A stretch of 39,083 bases of DNA from Ignavibacteria bacterium. Its GTDB lineage: Bacteria > Bacteroidota > Ignavibacteria > Ignavibacteriales > SURF-24. Under the pieces are notes generated by a model. It saw nothing but the letters and a program-made list of their open reading frames with translations. It was not told the DNA's origin and ran no database searches. The stretch spans positions 1 through 39,083 of the forward strand of contig JAAXKN010000038.1 of NCBI GenBank assembly GCA_025612375.1. Direction: 5' to 3'. Shown here piece after piece: positions 24,570 through 33,299 of this stretch (position 1 is its first letter; every line of letters starts with the position of its first letter). Both the position numbers and the translations under genes were made by a program.

Positions 24570-24662
24570 GCCCAACGGAGGGGGAATCTCCGGGTACCCC
24601 GAGCTAAAGCTCGGGTCTAGTCAATTGAGAAAGCCCGCTAAAGCAGGCTCATAAGAACGTCG
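24570..24662. repeat. Paired-hairpin repeat, family A
   Basis: CCCGAGCTAAAGCTCGGG is followed by the linker CTAGTCAATTGAGAAAGCCC and a second hairpin GCCCGCTAAAGCAGGC, then CTCATAAGAACGTCGAAC. The linker matches the 20.7-kb repeat, and the tail matches the 13.4-kb terminator. On the minus strand the second hairpin is followed by TTTCTC and may end transcription of the asparaginase gene. The short gap 24496-24569 holds nothing else supportable. Confidence 0.75.
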
Positions 24663-24664
24663 AA

Positions 24665-25675
24665 CTATTTATAGATCTCGATCTCAATCGTCCCGTCTTC
24701 TTTTATATAGCCGCGGTACATGCCTTCGGTGTTAAAGGGCATGGCTATGTTGCCCTGTCTGTCGAGCGCAATTACGCCGCCGTCGCCGCCAAGGTCTTTA
24801 AGCTTTTTATTGATGACGAAGTCGGCCGCATCCTGGAGGCTCATCTCCTTATATTCCATTAAAGCCGAGATGTCGTATGAAACTACGTTGCGTATAAAAT
24901 ATTCGCCGTAGCCCGTTGCGGACACAGCACAGGTTTTGTTGTTTGCGTATGTGCCGGCCCCTATTATCGGGCTGTCGCCAACTCTCCCGTATTTTTTGTT
25001 CGTCATGCCTCCGGTTGAAGTGCCGGCGGCAAGGTTGCCTGAACGGTCGAGCGCAACACAGCCCACGGTGCCGAATTTGTAATCGTTTACCACTTTCTCA
25101 TGGATGCCCATTTTGTGACCCTGAATGGAATCCTGTCTTTCTTTTTCCTTTATCTTCTGGAGCTGCTCATATCTTTTTTCATAGTAGAAGTAGCTCTCCG
25201 GCATCATGGTCATTCCCTGGCTTCTGGCAAATTCCTCTGCGCCGTCGCCTGTCATAATAACGTGCGGCGATTTTTCCATTACAAGGCGGGCGAGGTTAAT
25301 AGGGTTTTTAATGTGGTGCACTCCCGCAACGGCGCCTGCCATGAGGGTCTTGCCGTCCATAATGGCCGCGTCCATTTCATTCTGTCCCTTGCTGTTGAAT
25401 ACGGCGCCTTTACCGGCATTAAACAATGGAGAGTCTTCCATTACATTAATTGCAGCCGTTACAGCGTCCAGGCTTGAGCCGTTACTTTTCAGTACATTGC
25501 TTCCGGCCGCGAGGGCTTCTTTCAGTTTTGCGCGTATGGAGTCTTCCTCCGCCTGCGTCATCATGCCTTTTACGATTGTGCCTGCCCCGCCATGTACAAC
25601 AAGAACGTATTTATTCTGTGCCTGAAGGAGGGTAAAATTAAAAAGGAAAAGTGTTATAAATAAAAACCTTAACAT
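24665..25675 (-). CDS. Exported isoaspartyl peptidase / plant-type L-asparaginase
   Basis: The 336-residue product is an Ntn-hydrolase of the asparaginase-2 (IaaA) family with a signal peptide (FLFITLFLFNFTLLQAQ), so it works in the periplasm or outside. VVHGGAGTI at 26-34 is the family start motif. The precursor is expected to cleave itself before Thr203 in DYKFGTVGCVALD, freeing the catalytic threonine. TSTGGMTNKKYGRVGDSP at 219-236 holds the second conserved Thr and the Arg/Asp pair that bind substrate. GTYAN at 241-245 is also conserved. It hydrolyses L-asparagine or beta-aspartyl dipeptides. A purine-rich GGGGAGAAAG precedes the ATG. The spacer before the autocleavage site (165-200) is long and charged. 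Confidence 0.93.
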   Translation of the reverse strand: MLRFLFITLFLFNFTLLQAQNKYVLVVHGGAGTIVKGMMTQAEEDSIRAKLKEALAAGSNVLKSNGSSLDAVTAAINVMEDSPLFNAGKGAVFNSKGQNEMDAAIMDGKTLMAGAVAGVHHIKNPINLARLVMEKSPHVIMTGDGAEEFARSQGMTMMPESYFYYEKRYEQLQKIKEKERQDSIQGHKMGIHEKVVNDYKFGTVGCVALDRSGNLAAGTSTGGMTNKKYGRVGDSPIIGAGTYANNKTCAVSATGYGEYFIRNVVSYDISALMEYKEMSLQDAADFVINKKLKDLGGDGGVIALDRQGNIAMPFNTEGMYRGYIKEDGTIEIEIYK

Positions 25676-25797
25676 GGCTCTTTCTCCCCTTTAATGGATA
25701 AAATAAATTGCAGATGAAAGTTAAAGCTGTAAACTAAAGAGTTAAAGAAAGAAAGTCAAAGCGATAAAATGGGAGGGTTCCGGAAGAAACTACAGCC

Positions 25798-28700
25798 TCA
25801 TAGCTTCCGCGCAACAACGACGACGGATTTTATGGTGTCGGCAACAATATTGCTGCTGTCCAGGGCCTGAAGGAGAACTATGTAAATCCCCATCCTTAAG
25901 GGGCTTCCGTCCTCACCCATGCCGTCAAAGACAAATGAGCCTTTGCTGCCGTATCCCGCGGGTGTAATCGTTCTTACCAGGCGGCCCTGACTGTCGAATA
26001 TTTTTACCACTACGCCCGTAACGCCTTCGGAAAGGTTGTAGTTTATTATTGTGAAATCTTCAAAGCCGTCGTTGTCGGGAGAAAATGGATTGGGCAGTAT
26101 TGAAAAACGGGCTTCTGCTTTTTGATTAAGTACAAATATGCTGTTGAGCCTTCCCGGGGTGGCCCCTTCTTTTGCTACGCACGTGCGCCAGTTGCAGGGA
26201 TCATTGGAGCTTAAGAGCGGATTTATCCTCTCAAGCGAGCGGTCGCGTGTAGCCTCAACTGTTTTTGAGTGCCATGAACTGAGGTAGTAAACGGAATCCA
26301 CCGTGTTCTTAAAGCCATCCTTAAGAAGGATACGCCCGCCCTGGTTCGTAAGGCCGAGCGATGTGAGATTCTTAATCGTATAATGCGCCGAGTCCTGAAG
26401 CCATTTGTAATTCCTGAATACCATGCTGTCGGAAGCTATAACAAAATATCCTCCCTTGGAAAGCCTGAAACTGCCATCGGTAAGATAAAATGAAGCGCCT
26501 TCGTTATTTATTATTTTCCAGTTCGCAAGGTCTATCTCTTCGCCTGAAGTGTTGCAGATCTCAATAAATTCGGAATTACTTTTCCCCGGCTCGTACATTA
26601 TTTCATTTATAACTGCGGAATTTCTTTGGTAGCTGTGAAGCCCGATAGCCGAATTGGTTTTACCCGGCGTGCCGCCTCCTAAGCCTGAAGATACTATCCA
26701 GTTTGTACTGTCGCAGGTGTCTTCTGTAAATGAAATCCTTTCTATTGAGGAGTATTTCCTGTCGCACCACGAGCCCATGTATTTGAGGCTGTCAATTACT
26801 TTTCCCTTAAGGTCGCGGATAACAATTACGTCTCCCGTGTTATTTAATGAGCCGAAGCGCGTAATGAATATGCTTTTACCCGTACTCTCATGGCTTTTTA
26901 AGAGAGATGAATCCTTCGCAATAATTATAAATTCCCCGGGATAAACAGGTGCGCATTCTGCGGTAATTCCGGCCTCTGAAAACTGCGGGATAAACTGGCA
27001 TACTTTCCAGCCTTTTAAGTCAAGCGTATCGCTGGAGACATTTACAAGTTCAAGCCACTCGCTTTCTCCTGAGTGAGGCGCAAACATTACTTCATTAATC
27101 AGAAGCGCGTTTCTGCCGTAGCCCGGTTCAATAAGCCTCTGCAAATAGTTGTTTGTAGTGTCCTTATCCATGTCATATGAAATAAGGGCGGAAACATACA
27201 TCCCTCTTTTAAGCCCCTGAAGCAGGTTCTCAAAATTTAATGTGATGGTATCCGAACTTTCCAGCGACGGCACTTCCGCCGCGGCGATGGAATTATAGAC
27301 TCCTGAATTATAGCTCCTGGAATAAAGTTTTACCTGGAAATTCTCTGCCTCCTTAAGCCCCGGGTTGGAAATTGAAACACTTATGGAAACATTGTCTCCC
27401 GAGAGGGGTTCCTTTGGCCCGGTTGAAATTTCTTCCAATGCAAGATCGTACTCTTTACGGGTAACGCTGTTAACTTTGCCGGGTGTGCTTTTCTCCGGGG
27501 ATCTGCTGAAAGACCAGTTGTCTATGGAGGCTGAAGGCTTATTTATTTCTTTGCGCTCAAGTGAATACCCGGCCTTTGCTCCCGCGGGAGTTATATAAGC
27601 TGCGGAATCAATTACAGTGCCTTTGGCGTCTTTTATTATTACGCCGTCTTTATCGTTATTGAAAGGCGGCAGAGCGGGGTAAATTATTTTTGATGGAATA
27701 TTTTTGTGGAATGTATGAATAAGCGAGTCCCGGCTTAGCACCATAAAGCATCCGGGCTGAATGAATTCATCTTTTCTGCTTAATATGATACTCGATGGTG
27801 CGGCATATACGTCGCAGACACTCCACCCTTTAAGATTAACTGAATCCAGCGAGGTATTATAAATCTCTATCCACTCGGGCTCAGGACTTTCAGGCATGTA
27901 CATAATCTCATTTACCGCAATTGTATTGAAAGGGTATGAAGGAAGAGCCTGCTTTACAAGTTCGTTGTTCGCGGGGTTTTCATCATTGTCCGTAAGTATC
28001 CTTACAACAAATATCCTTTCATTTAGAAGTATTTCGGAATAGCCGAACTGAAAGACCAGGCTGTCTTCGGGATTAAGGTGCAGAGCTCCGGATTCGGAAA
28101 GTTTTTCTTCCTTCTGAAGGCTGTCACTTCTGCCCAAAAATAACTGCAGGCGGAAATCCATAGGGTTCCTTCCTGTATTCATTACTTTTGCCGTAAGGGC
28201 AATTCTGCTTCCGGAGAACGGGTTCCCGGGCCTGAGGATTACTTCTCTAAGCTCAAGATCACGGTCCAGCCTGCGGACAGAATTTGGTTTTCCGGGCGTT
28301 GCCTTAAAGGGTGAAACCGATATCTTCCAGTTTGATGCCTCCACGGAGGGGCCTGACGGGTCCACCCTTTCAAGTGAACGCCCCGTGCCGTAAGGCGCCT
28401 TAAATTCCAGGCTGTCTATTATAAGTCCCGTGGAATCACTGAGGACTATCATGTCACCATCATTATTTAACTGCGGCAGGCTGCACTTTATTATTTCTGA
28501 AGGGATATCGTAGTAGTTCCGGAGCGTGGAGTCGCGGCTTAATACAACAAAACTTCCTGCCTTAAGAAGAAAGTTTTTTCTTATTATATAGCTTTGTGTT
28601 ACCCTGTCGGAAACCTTCCAGTTCTTTAAGTTTACGGTGGAATTGGATGGATTAAAAAGCTCAATCCATTCGGGCTCTCCCGTAGAAGGGGCAAACATAA

Positions 28701-29643
28701 TTTCATTTATTACGAGGTCATTGTACCTGCCTGCAATGGGGCTTACGCTGAAATTAAGTGTTCTTTTATTATTGACGGGAATTTCATCCTTGGGGAAATT
28801 AACCATTCCTGTTATCCTGCAGCTTCCGCCCGGAAGCCCCGCAAGCCTAAAAGTCAGAATGGCTGAATCCTTTGCCGCAAGGATGCTCACCCTGTCCGAG
28901 TATACCTTTTCAGTTGCCGCAGAATCCATATCTGTTTCCAGAAATGCCTCAACCTGGAAATCCTCCGCGTTTTTTATTCCAAAGTTTTTCACCGTAAGGC
29001 TTAAGCTTATTGCCTCATCCTGCTTCGGGTAAAGGGGTGACAACTTTATTGCCGAAAGGCTCAGGTCAAAGTCCCTGGGGGTTACGGAATTCCTGTAGCC
29101 CGGTGTACCTCCCTGCAGAAGCGAATTTGCCCAGTTGGATGGGGCATTGCCTTCATCCGGAATTATCTTTTCGTCAGAGATTCCCGCCTTGTTATCGGCT
29201 GAATAGCTGTAGGTGTCCAGCGTATCGGACTTTGAATTTAGGATAGAAACGTTTCTATTTGCGGTGTTAGACATGCCGGATGATCCGAAGCTGCCGCTTT
29301 TGATCTTAAGAAGGAGTGCGCCTTCGGGAACGAGACCATGATAAACGCCTGAGGAAATGTCGTAATCACCTTCAAATATAACGGCGTATGAACGGGGTTT
29401 AAGAGCAAGCCCCATGCCTGAAGAGATAATTGTATCGGGACGGGAGGTGTAGTACTTTACGGCAAAACCTGTCAAGTCCACGGCCTTATCATAGTCGGAA
29501 TTGAAGATTTCCACGTACTCGTTATTGCCCGAAAGTCCGTAGAACATGACCTCGGAAATCTTAACGGAGCCTTGCGGAAAAGCTGCATTTGGAACAATAA
29601 AGAACAGTACACAGAACAGCGAAAAAGTATACTTACTTTTCAT
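25798..29643 (-). CDS. Giant secreted protein with five lamin-tail domains
   Basis: The product is 1281 residues from the ATG at 29643 (signal peptide LFCVLFFIVPNAAFPQ); a GTG 33 bases earlier is less likely. Five lamin-tail (LTD) domains are recognised by openings such as INEIMFAPSTGEPEWIELFN and INEVMFAPHSGESEWLELVN and by closings such as ATPGKPNSV, STPGKVNSV and GTPGKTNSA. Three CARDB-like immunoglobulin modules lie between LTDs 1-2, 2-3 and 3-4 (DLSLSAIKLSP, DLELREVILRPGNP, DLALEEISTGP); LTDs 4 and 5 are adjacent. The C-terminal ~100 residues start ILPNPFSPDNDGFEDF and hold a FlgD-like Ig fold, a form of type IX sorting tail. It is a surface or extracellular adhesin-like or nuclease-associated scaffold; no catalytic domain is seen. 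It is monocistronic. Confidence 0.9.
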   Translation of the reverse strand: MKSKYTFSLFCVLFFIVPNAAFPQGSVKISEVMFYGLSGNNEYVEIFNSDYDKAVDLTGFAVKYYTSRPDTIISSGMGLALKPRSYAVIFEGDYDISSGVYHGLVPEGALLLKIKSGSFGSSGMSNTANRNVSILNSKSDTLDTYSYSADNKAGISDEKIIPDEGNAPSNWANSLLQGGTPGYRNSVTPRDFDLSLSAIKLSPLYPKQDEAISLSLTVKNFGIKNAEDFQVEAFLETDMDSAATEKVYSDRVSILAAKDSAILTFRLAGLPGGSCRITGMVNFPKDEIPVNNKRTLNFSVSPIAGRYNDLVINEIMFAPSTGEPEWIELFNPSNSTVNLKNWKVSDRVTQSYIIRKNFLLKAGSFVVLSRDSTLRNYYDIPSEIIKCSLPQLNNDGDMIVLSDSTGLIIDSLEFKAPYGTGRSLERVDPSGPSVEASNWKISVSPFKATPGKPNSVRRLDRDLELREVILRPGNPFSGSRIALTAKVMNTGRNPMDFRLQLFLGRSDSLQKEEKLSESGALHLNPEDSLVFQFGYSEILLNERIFVVRILTDNDENPANNELVKQALPSYPFNTIAVNEIMYMPESPEPEWIEIYNTSLDSVNLKGWSVCDVYAAPSSIILSRKDEFIQPGCFMVLSRDSLIHTFHKNIPSKIIYPALPPFNNDKDGVIIKDAKGTVIDSAAYITPAGAKAGYSLERKEINKPSASIDNWSFSRSPEKSTPGKVNSVTRKEYDLALEEISTGPKEPLSGDNVSISVSISNPGLKEAENFQVKLYSRSYNSGVYNSIAAAEVPSLESSDTITLNFENLLQGLKRGMYVSALISYDMDKDTTNNYLQRLIEPGYGRNALLINEVMFAPHSGESEWLELVNVSSDTLDLKGWKVCQFIPQFSEAGITAECAPVYPGEFIIIAKDSSLLKSHESTGKSIFITRFGSLNNTGDVIVIRDLKGKVIDSLKYMGSWCDRKYSSIERISFTEDTCDSTNWIVSSGLGGGTPGKTNSAIGLHSYQRNSAVINEIMYEPGKSNSEFIEICNTSGEEIDLANWKIINNEGASFYLTDGSFRLSKGGYFVIASDSMVFRNYKWLQDSAHYTIKNLTSLGLTNQGGRILLKDGFKNTVDSVYYLSSWHSKTVEATRDRSLERINPLLSSNDPCNWRTCVAKEGATPGRLNSIFVLNQKAEARFSILPNPFSPDNDGFEDFTIINYNLSEGVTGVVVKIFDSQGRLVRTITPAGYGSKGSFVFDGMGEDGSPLRMGIYIVLLQALDSSNIVADTIKSVVVVARKL

Positions 29644-29838
29644 AAAACCCCCGATAGTTTGCCTCCTGAGTGCCACGAACTACCAACGGGGAACAGTTTT
29701 TGCGCACCCCTCTCCCTCCCGACTATTTAAAATACACGGGAATTTGTAAAAAGCAAACCGGACGGGTAAATATAAAACGGAAAAAAGGACATTATGGCGT
29801 ATTAATGTTATAATTTTAATAAAATCTTTAAATAATAT

Positions 29839-29867
29839 TTGCACGATCAAGAAAATAGCTGTATATT
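29839..29867 (+). promoter_or_regulatory. Sigma-70-like promoter of the Lrp-type gene
   Basis: TTGCAC, 17 bases, TATATT: near-consensus -35 and -10 hexamers at ideal spacing, giving a leader of roughly 60 bases before the ATG. Housekeeping promoters in this lineage may deviate from the E. coli form, so this is a candidate. The rest of 29677-29932 is AT-rich with no gene seen. Confidence 0.45.
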
Positions 29868-29932
29868 ATTAGAGTAAAAAATATTTATTCTAAATATTAT
29901 TCGGGGCTGGCCCGGCTTAAACACCTGACGCA

Positions 29933-30409
29933 ATGAAGCTCGACGAAACTGACAGGAAAATACTCGAAAGACTGCAGACTGACGCAAACATTACAAATGC
30001 GCAGTTGGCCTCGGAATTTAACATCTCCCCGGCCGGAATGCTCGACAGGGTAAAACGCCTGGAAAATTCAGGTATTATAAGACGTTATGTGGCCCTTGTG
30101 GACGCGGAAAAAGCTGGTAAGGGGATGTGGGCTTTTACTTCGGTGTCTTTATCGGTGCACCAGGTTAATTCCCTCGAGAACTTTAGGGAAGAAGTAAAAA
30201 ACTTCAGCGAAGTGCTCGAATGCTATTATGTTGCCGGAGAAGAGGATTTTATTCTTAAGGTCGCTCTTAAAGATATGAGGGAATATGAGGAATTTCTCCT
30301 GCACAAGCTGACAAAAATACCAGGCGTCAACAAAATTAAAACTACTTTTGTACTCTCTTCTGTCAAGTTCGATACAAAAATCGACGTGGCTGTTAATAAT
30401 AAAGATTAA
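29933..30409 (+). CDS. Lrp/AsnC family transcriptional regulator
   Basis: The 158-residue product has the two Lrp domains. An N-terminal winged helix-turn-helix reads LDETDRKILERLQTDANITN then AQLASEFNISPAGMLDRVKR and LENSGIIRRYVALVD. The C-terminal RAM (ligand-binding) domain (~70-150) ends in TKIPGVNKIKTTFVLSSVK. In this family octameric rings or dimers bind DNA in response to amino acids. The aldehyde dehydrogenase gene begins about 210 bp downstream beyond a terminator, so it could be a target, and the asparaginase and lyase nearby suggest amino-acid control; both are inference. No Shine-Dalgarno is evident. The length is normal for the family. Confidence 0.93.
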   Translation: MKLDETDRKILERLQTDANITNAQLASEFNISPAGMLDRVKRLENSGIIRRYVALVDAEKAGKGMWAFTSVSLSVHQVNSLENFREEVKNFSEVLECYYVAGEEDFILKVALKDMREYEEFLLHKLTKIPGVNKIKTTFVLSSVKFDTKIDVAVNNKD

Positions 30410-30465
30410 GGATGTTATACACTCTGTAGAATTTTCGCAAAACAAATACTCTCTGTATAAAACCG

Positions 30466-30505
30466 AACCCCTGGCTTTCGCTGAGCTAAGGGGTTTTTTA
30501 TTTAT
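30466..30505 (+). terminator. Intrinsic terminator of the Lrp-type gene
   Basis: AACCCCT and AGGGGTT close an inner stem-loop and are followed by TTTTTTATTTAT. It sits 56 bp after the stop, separating the regulator from the aldehyde dehydrogenase gene. Confidence 0.82.
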
Positions 30506-30618
30506 GGATTATTTAATAGATTCTGTTTATTATATTCTGAGTAGTTGTATGGCGTAAGGAAGGCCCGGAATATTTTTCGGCCCTGCCTTAATTTTATAAT
30601 TTTCCGGAGGAGATCTTT

Positions 30619-31983
30619 ATGTCAATGAAGGCTGTAAATCCGGCAACAGAAGAAGTAATTGCAACCTACGATGAACTTACCGAAGACCAGGTTAACGTCG
30701 AAATAGACAGATCCTATGATGCTTTCCATGAATGGAAACGAAAAACCTTCCCCGAACGGCGCGACCACATGCTTAAAGCCGCCGGCATTTTAAGAGACAA
30801 CCGTTCAAGCTATGCTAAAATACTGACCCTCGAAATGGGTAAACCGGTAAATCAGGCCATGTCGGAAGTGGAAAAGTGCGCCTGGGTATGTGAATATTAT
30901 GCCGGAAACGCCGAAAGGATACTGGGACGCGAAAACGCGGAAACCGACGGCTCGGAAAGTTACGTGCAGTTTGACCCCCTGGGCGTCATACTTGCCGTCA
31001 TGCCCTGGAACTTCCCCTACTGGCAGGTCTTCCGTTTTGCCGCCCCGGCATTGATGGCCGGTAACGTGGGACTCTTAAAGCATTCCTCCAACGTCCCAAT
31101 GAGCGCAATGGCAATTGAGGAGGTTTTTACCAAGGCGGGTTTCCCTCCGAACGTATTTAAGACACTCATGGTCGGATCCAACATGATTGAAAAAATCATT
31201 TCGCACCCGAAGGTAATGGCGGCAACTCTTACAGGAAGCGACGGCGCAGGGCGCCAGGTGGCTTCCATTGCAGGACGCAACCTCAAGAAAACCGTGCTTG
31301 AACTTGGCGGAAGCGACGCCTTTATTGTACTTAAAGATGCGGATATAAACGAGGCCGCCAAAACCGCCGTGGCCTCAAGAATTATTAATACGGGGCAGAG
31401 CTGCATTGCGGCAAAAAGATTTATTGTCGTAAAAGACGTTTTAAGAGATTTTGAAAGCAGGTTTATTTCAATTGTAAAGGACCTTAAAATAGGCGACCCG
31501 ATGGATGAACGTAACGACGTGGGCCCTATTGCCAGAGAGGACCTGATGCAGGAGCTCGACAGGCAGGTGCAGGAATCGGTTAAAATGGGCGCCCGCCTTG
31601 TTACAGGCGGCAAAAGGCTCGGCATGAAGGGCTACTTTTATCCAGTTACTGTACTTACCAACGTTACTAAAGGCATGCCCGCCTACGAAGAGGAGACCTT
31701 CGGCCCCATTGCCGCAATTATTCAGGCTGAAGATGAGGCAGATGCCATTAGAATTGCAAACGATACCGAATTCGGGCTGGGGGCAAACCTGTGGACACAG
31801 GATATAGAAAGGGCAAAACGCCTGGCTCACTCTATTGAGGCTGGCTCCATTTTTATTAACGGCATGGTCCATTCAGACCCCAGGCTTCCTTTCGGCGGAA
31901 TTAAAAACTCGGGCTACGGGCGCGAACTTGCCCATTACGGCATTAAGGAATTTGTGAATATTAAAACCGTCTGGATTAAATAG
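30619..31983 (+). CDS. NAD(P)-dependent aldehyde dehydrogenase, succinate-semialdehyde type
   Basis: The 454-residue product belongs to the ALDH superfamily. MPWNFPYWQVFRFAAPALMA marks the cofactor-binding region, LTGSDGAGRQVA the Rossmann glycine motif, Glu228 in VLELGGSDAF the general base, and Cys262 in NTGQSCIAAKR the nucleophile. The C-terminus LPFGGIKNSGYGRELAHYGI is typical. Length and sequence are closest to the shorter succinate-semialdehyde dehydrogenases (Sad/YneI-like), which convert succinate semialdehyde to succinate at the end of GABA or 4-hydroxybutyrate use; other semialdehydes cannot be excluded. GGAGGAG lies 7 bases before the ATG. A small membrane-protein gene follows after 51 bp and may be co-transcribed. 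Confidence 0.92.
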   Translation: MSMKAVNPATEEVIATYDELTEDQVNVEIDRSYDAFHEWKRKTFPERRDHMLKAAGILRDNRSSYAKILTLEMGKPVNQAMSEVEKCAWVCEYYAGNAERILGRENAETDGSESYVQFDPLGVILAVMPWNFPYWQVFRFAAPALMAGNVGLLKHSSNVPMSAMAIEEVFTKAGFPPNVFKTLMVGSNMIEKIISHPKVMAATLTGSDGAGRQVASIAGRNLKKTVLELGGSDAFIVLKDADINEAAKTAVASRIINTGQSCIAAKRFIVVKDVLRDFESRFISIVKDLKIGDPMDERNDVGPIAREDLMQELDRQVQESVKMGARLVTGGKRLGMKGYFYPVTVLTNVTKGMPAYEEETFGPIAAIIQAEDEADAIRIANDTEFGLGANLWTQDIERAKRLAHSIEAGSIFINGMVHSDPRLPFGGIKNSGYGRELAHYGIKEFVNIKTVWIK

Positions 31984-32034
31984 ATACCGGCTTAAGAGTT
32001 TTAAGAAATAAATTATTACCGGAGGGGTTTTGTT

Positions 32035-32427
32035 ATGTTAAAACTTAAAATCACCGCTGTAATTACACTGATTCTTGGCCTTATATCCATGGTGTGGATA
32101 TTTTATGACTATTTTGCCCTTACAAACATAGTCTATAACCCGGGGCAGGACATGACCGATATGCGCAAAATCGTTACTCTCGGCTTTATTCCCATCATTC
32201 TTTTTCATTTTGCTTTCTTTACAACAATGTACTTTTTGTTTGATTTCCTGAAAAAACAGAAGCCTATAATTAAAGAACATGCCCGCCTTAAGGCCGATCA
32301 GCTGAAGGCTGAAGGGTTAAAAGCTGAAAAGCCGGTGTCAGGAGAGCTAAATCCGGGGCAGATGAAATCAGGGAATATTAAGACTGATGTTCCCGGTAAG
32401 GATAAGGATAAAAACATTTATCCCTGA
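32035..32427 (+). CDS. Small two-helix membrane protein with charged tail
   Basis: The 130-residue product has two membrane helices (ITAVITLILGLISMVWIFYDY at ~6-26 and ILFHFAFFTTMYFLFDFL at ~55-72), joined by a short polar loop. The C-terminal half is a Lys/Glu-rich tail with imperfect repeats (KADQLKAEGLKAEKP) that looks disordered. GGAGGGG precedes the ATG, and the gene lies 51 bp after the aldehyde dehydrogenase, so it probably shares its transcript. No family is recognised; the first half resembles generic DUF-type inner-membrane proteins. Nothing supportable is seen in the 172 bp that follow apart from an AT-rich imperfect inverted repeat around 32494-32540. Confidence 0.72.
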   Translation: MLKLKITAVITLILGLISMVWIFYDYFALTNIVYNPGQDMTDMRKIVTLGFIPIILFHFAFFTTMYFLFDFLKKQKPIIKEHARLKADQLKAEGLKAEKPVSGELNPGQMKSGNIKTDVPGKDKDKNIYP

Positions 32428-32599
32428 GTCTTAAAAAACCTAAAGTCTTAAAATAAGCGCAGTTCCCCTGCCCATAACTCTTACTTCTGAAATGAGGAAA
32501 TAATTAATTTTTAAAAAATTATGTTTTCTCATCCTTTAATTATTATTTTTGCAGTCGTAAGAAATCCTAATGCATTAAATTTTTAATCCCAGGGACAAA

Positions 32600-33133
32600 A
32601 TGAAGAAGGAAGAAAAAAATAAAAAACCGGCAGAAGAGAAAGAAAAAAAGCCGGTATTTGTTTCAAAAAGAGTTAACAGAAGCTATATACAGAAAATCAG
32701 TTCAACGCCCGATAAAATTTTCCCGCTCCTGTGTCCCAGAAGAGAGCTCGACTGGCTCGACGGCTGGCATTATGAAATGATCTATTCGGAATCAGGCTTT
32801 GCCGAAGAAGGCGCGGTTTTTAAGACCAAGCACGAAGGCGAGATAAACACGATCTGGACAGTTACAAAATACGACAGGGAAAACTACGAGATTGAATTCG
32901 TAAGAATGACCTGGGAAGTGGTGGTCGTAAGGATTAAAATGCGCATTGAGGATAACCGCGACGGCTCCTCCAACCTCCATGTTGAATACATCTTTACGCC
33001 TATTACAGAAAAAGGCAACGAGTTCATTGACGGCAAGTCGGCTCGTCAGTTCCTGGAGATGATGAAGTGGTGGGAAAAATCTCTGAACTACTATCTTGAA
33101 ACAGGCGGAAAGCTCCTGGCTCTCAAATTATAG
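32600..33133 (+). CDS. SRPBCC-fold protein (START/polyketide cyclase-like)
   Basis: The 177-residue product opens with a ~22-residue Lys/Glu stretch (probably disordered) and then follows the SRPBCC (Bet v1/START) pattern: YIQKISSTPDKIFPLLCPRR, ELDWLDGWHYEMIYSESG, then alternating strands (EGAVFKTKHEGEINTIWTVT, YEIEFVRMTWEVVVVRIKM, SNLHVEYIFTPITEKGNEFI) and a long C-terminal helix (ARQFLEMMKWWEKSLNYYLE). Such domains form a deep cavity for a hydrophobic ligand. The ligand and role are unknown. No signal peptide is seen. AGGGA precedes the ATG. It stands alone, 166 bp before the lipase gene. Confidence 0.83.
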   Translation: MKKEEKNKKPAEEKEKKPVFVSKRVNRSYIQKISSTPDKIFPLLCPRRELDWLDGWHYEMIYSESGFAEEGAVFKTKHEGEINTIWTVTKYDRENYEIEFVRMTWEVVVVRIKMRIEDNRDGSSNLHVEYIFTPITEKGNEFIDGKSARQFLEMMKWWEKSLNYYLETGGKLLALKL

Positions 33134-33299
33134 GACTTTTCCCCCGGTAATTGTGCCGGAAACTTGTGATAATAAAATCTGTAGACTTAATGAAACTTTC
33201 AGCGCCCTGTTTTTTGTTACGGCTAAAAAGTAATGCAACAAAAATACACGACAGACGGTAGAATATAATAAGCTGAATTTTAATTAGGATTCTGATTGG

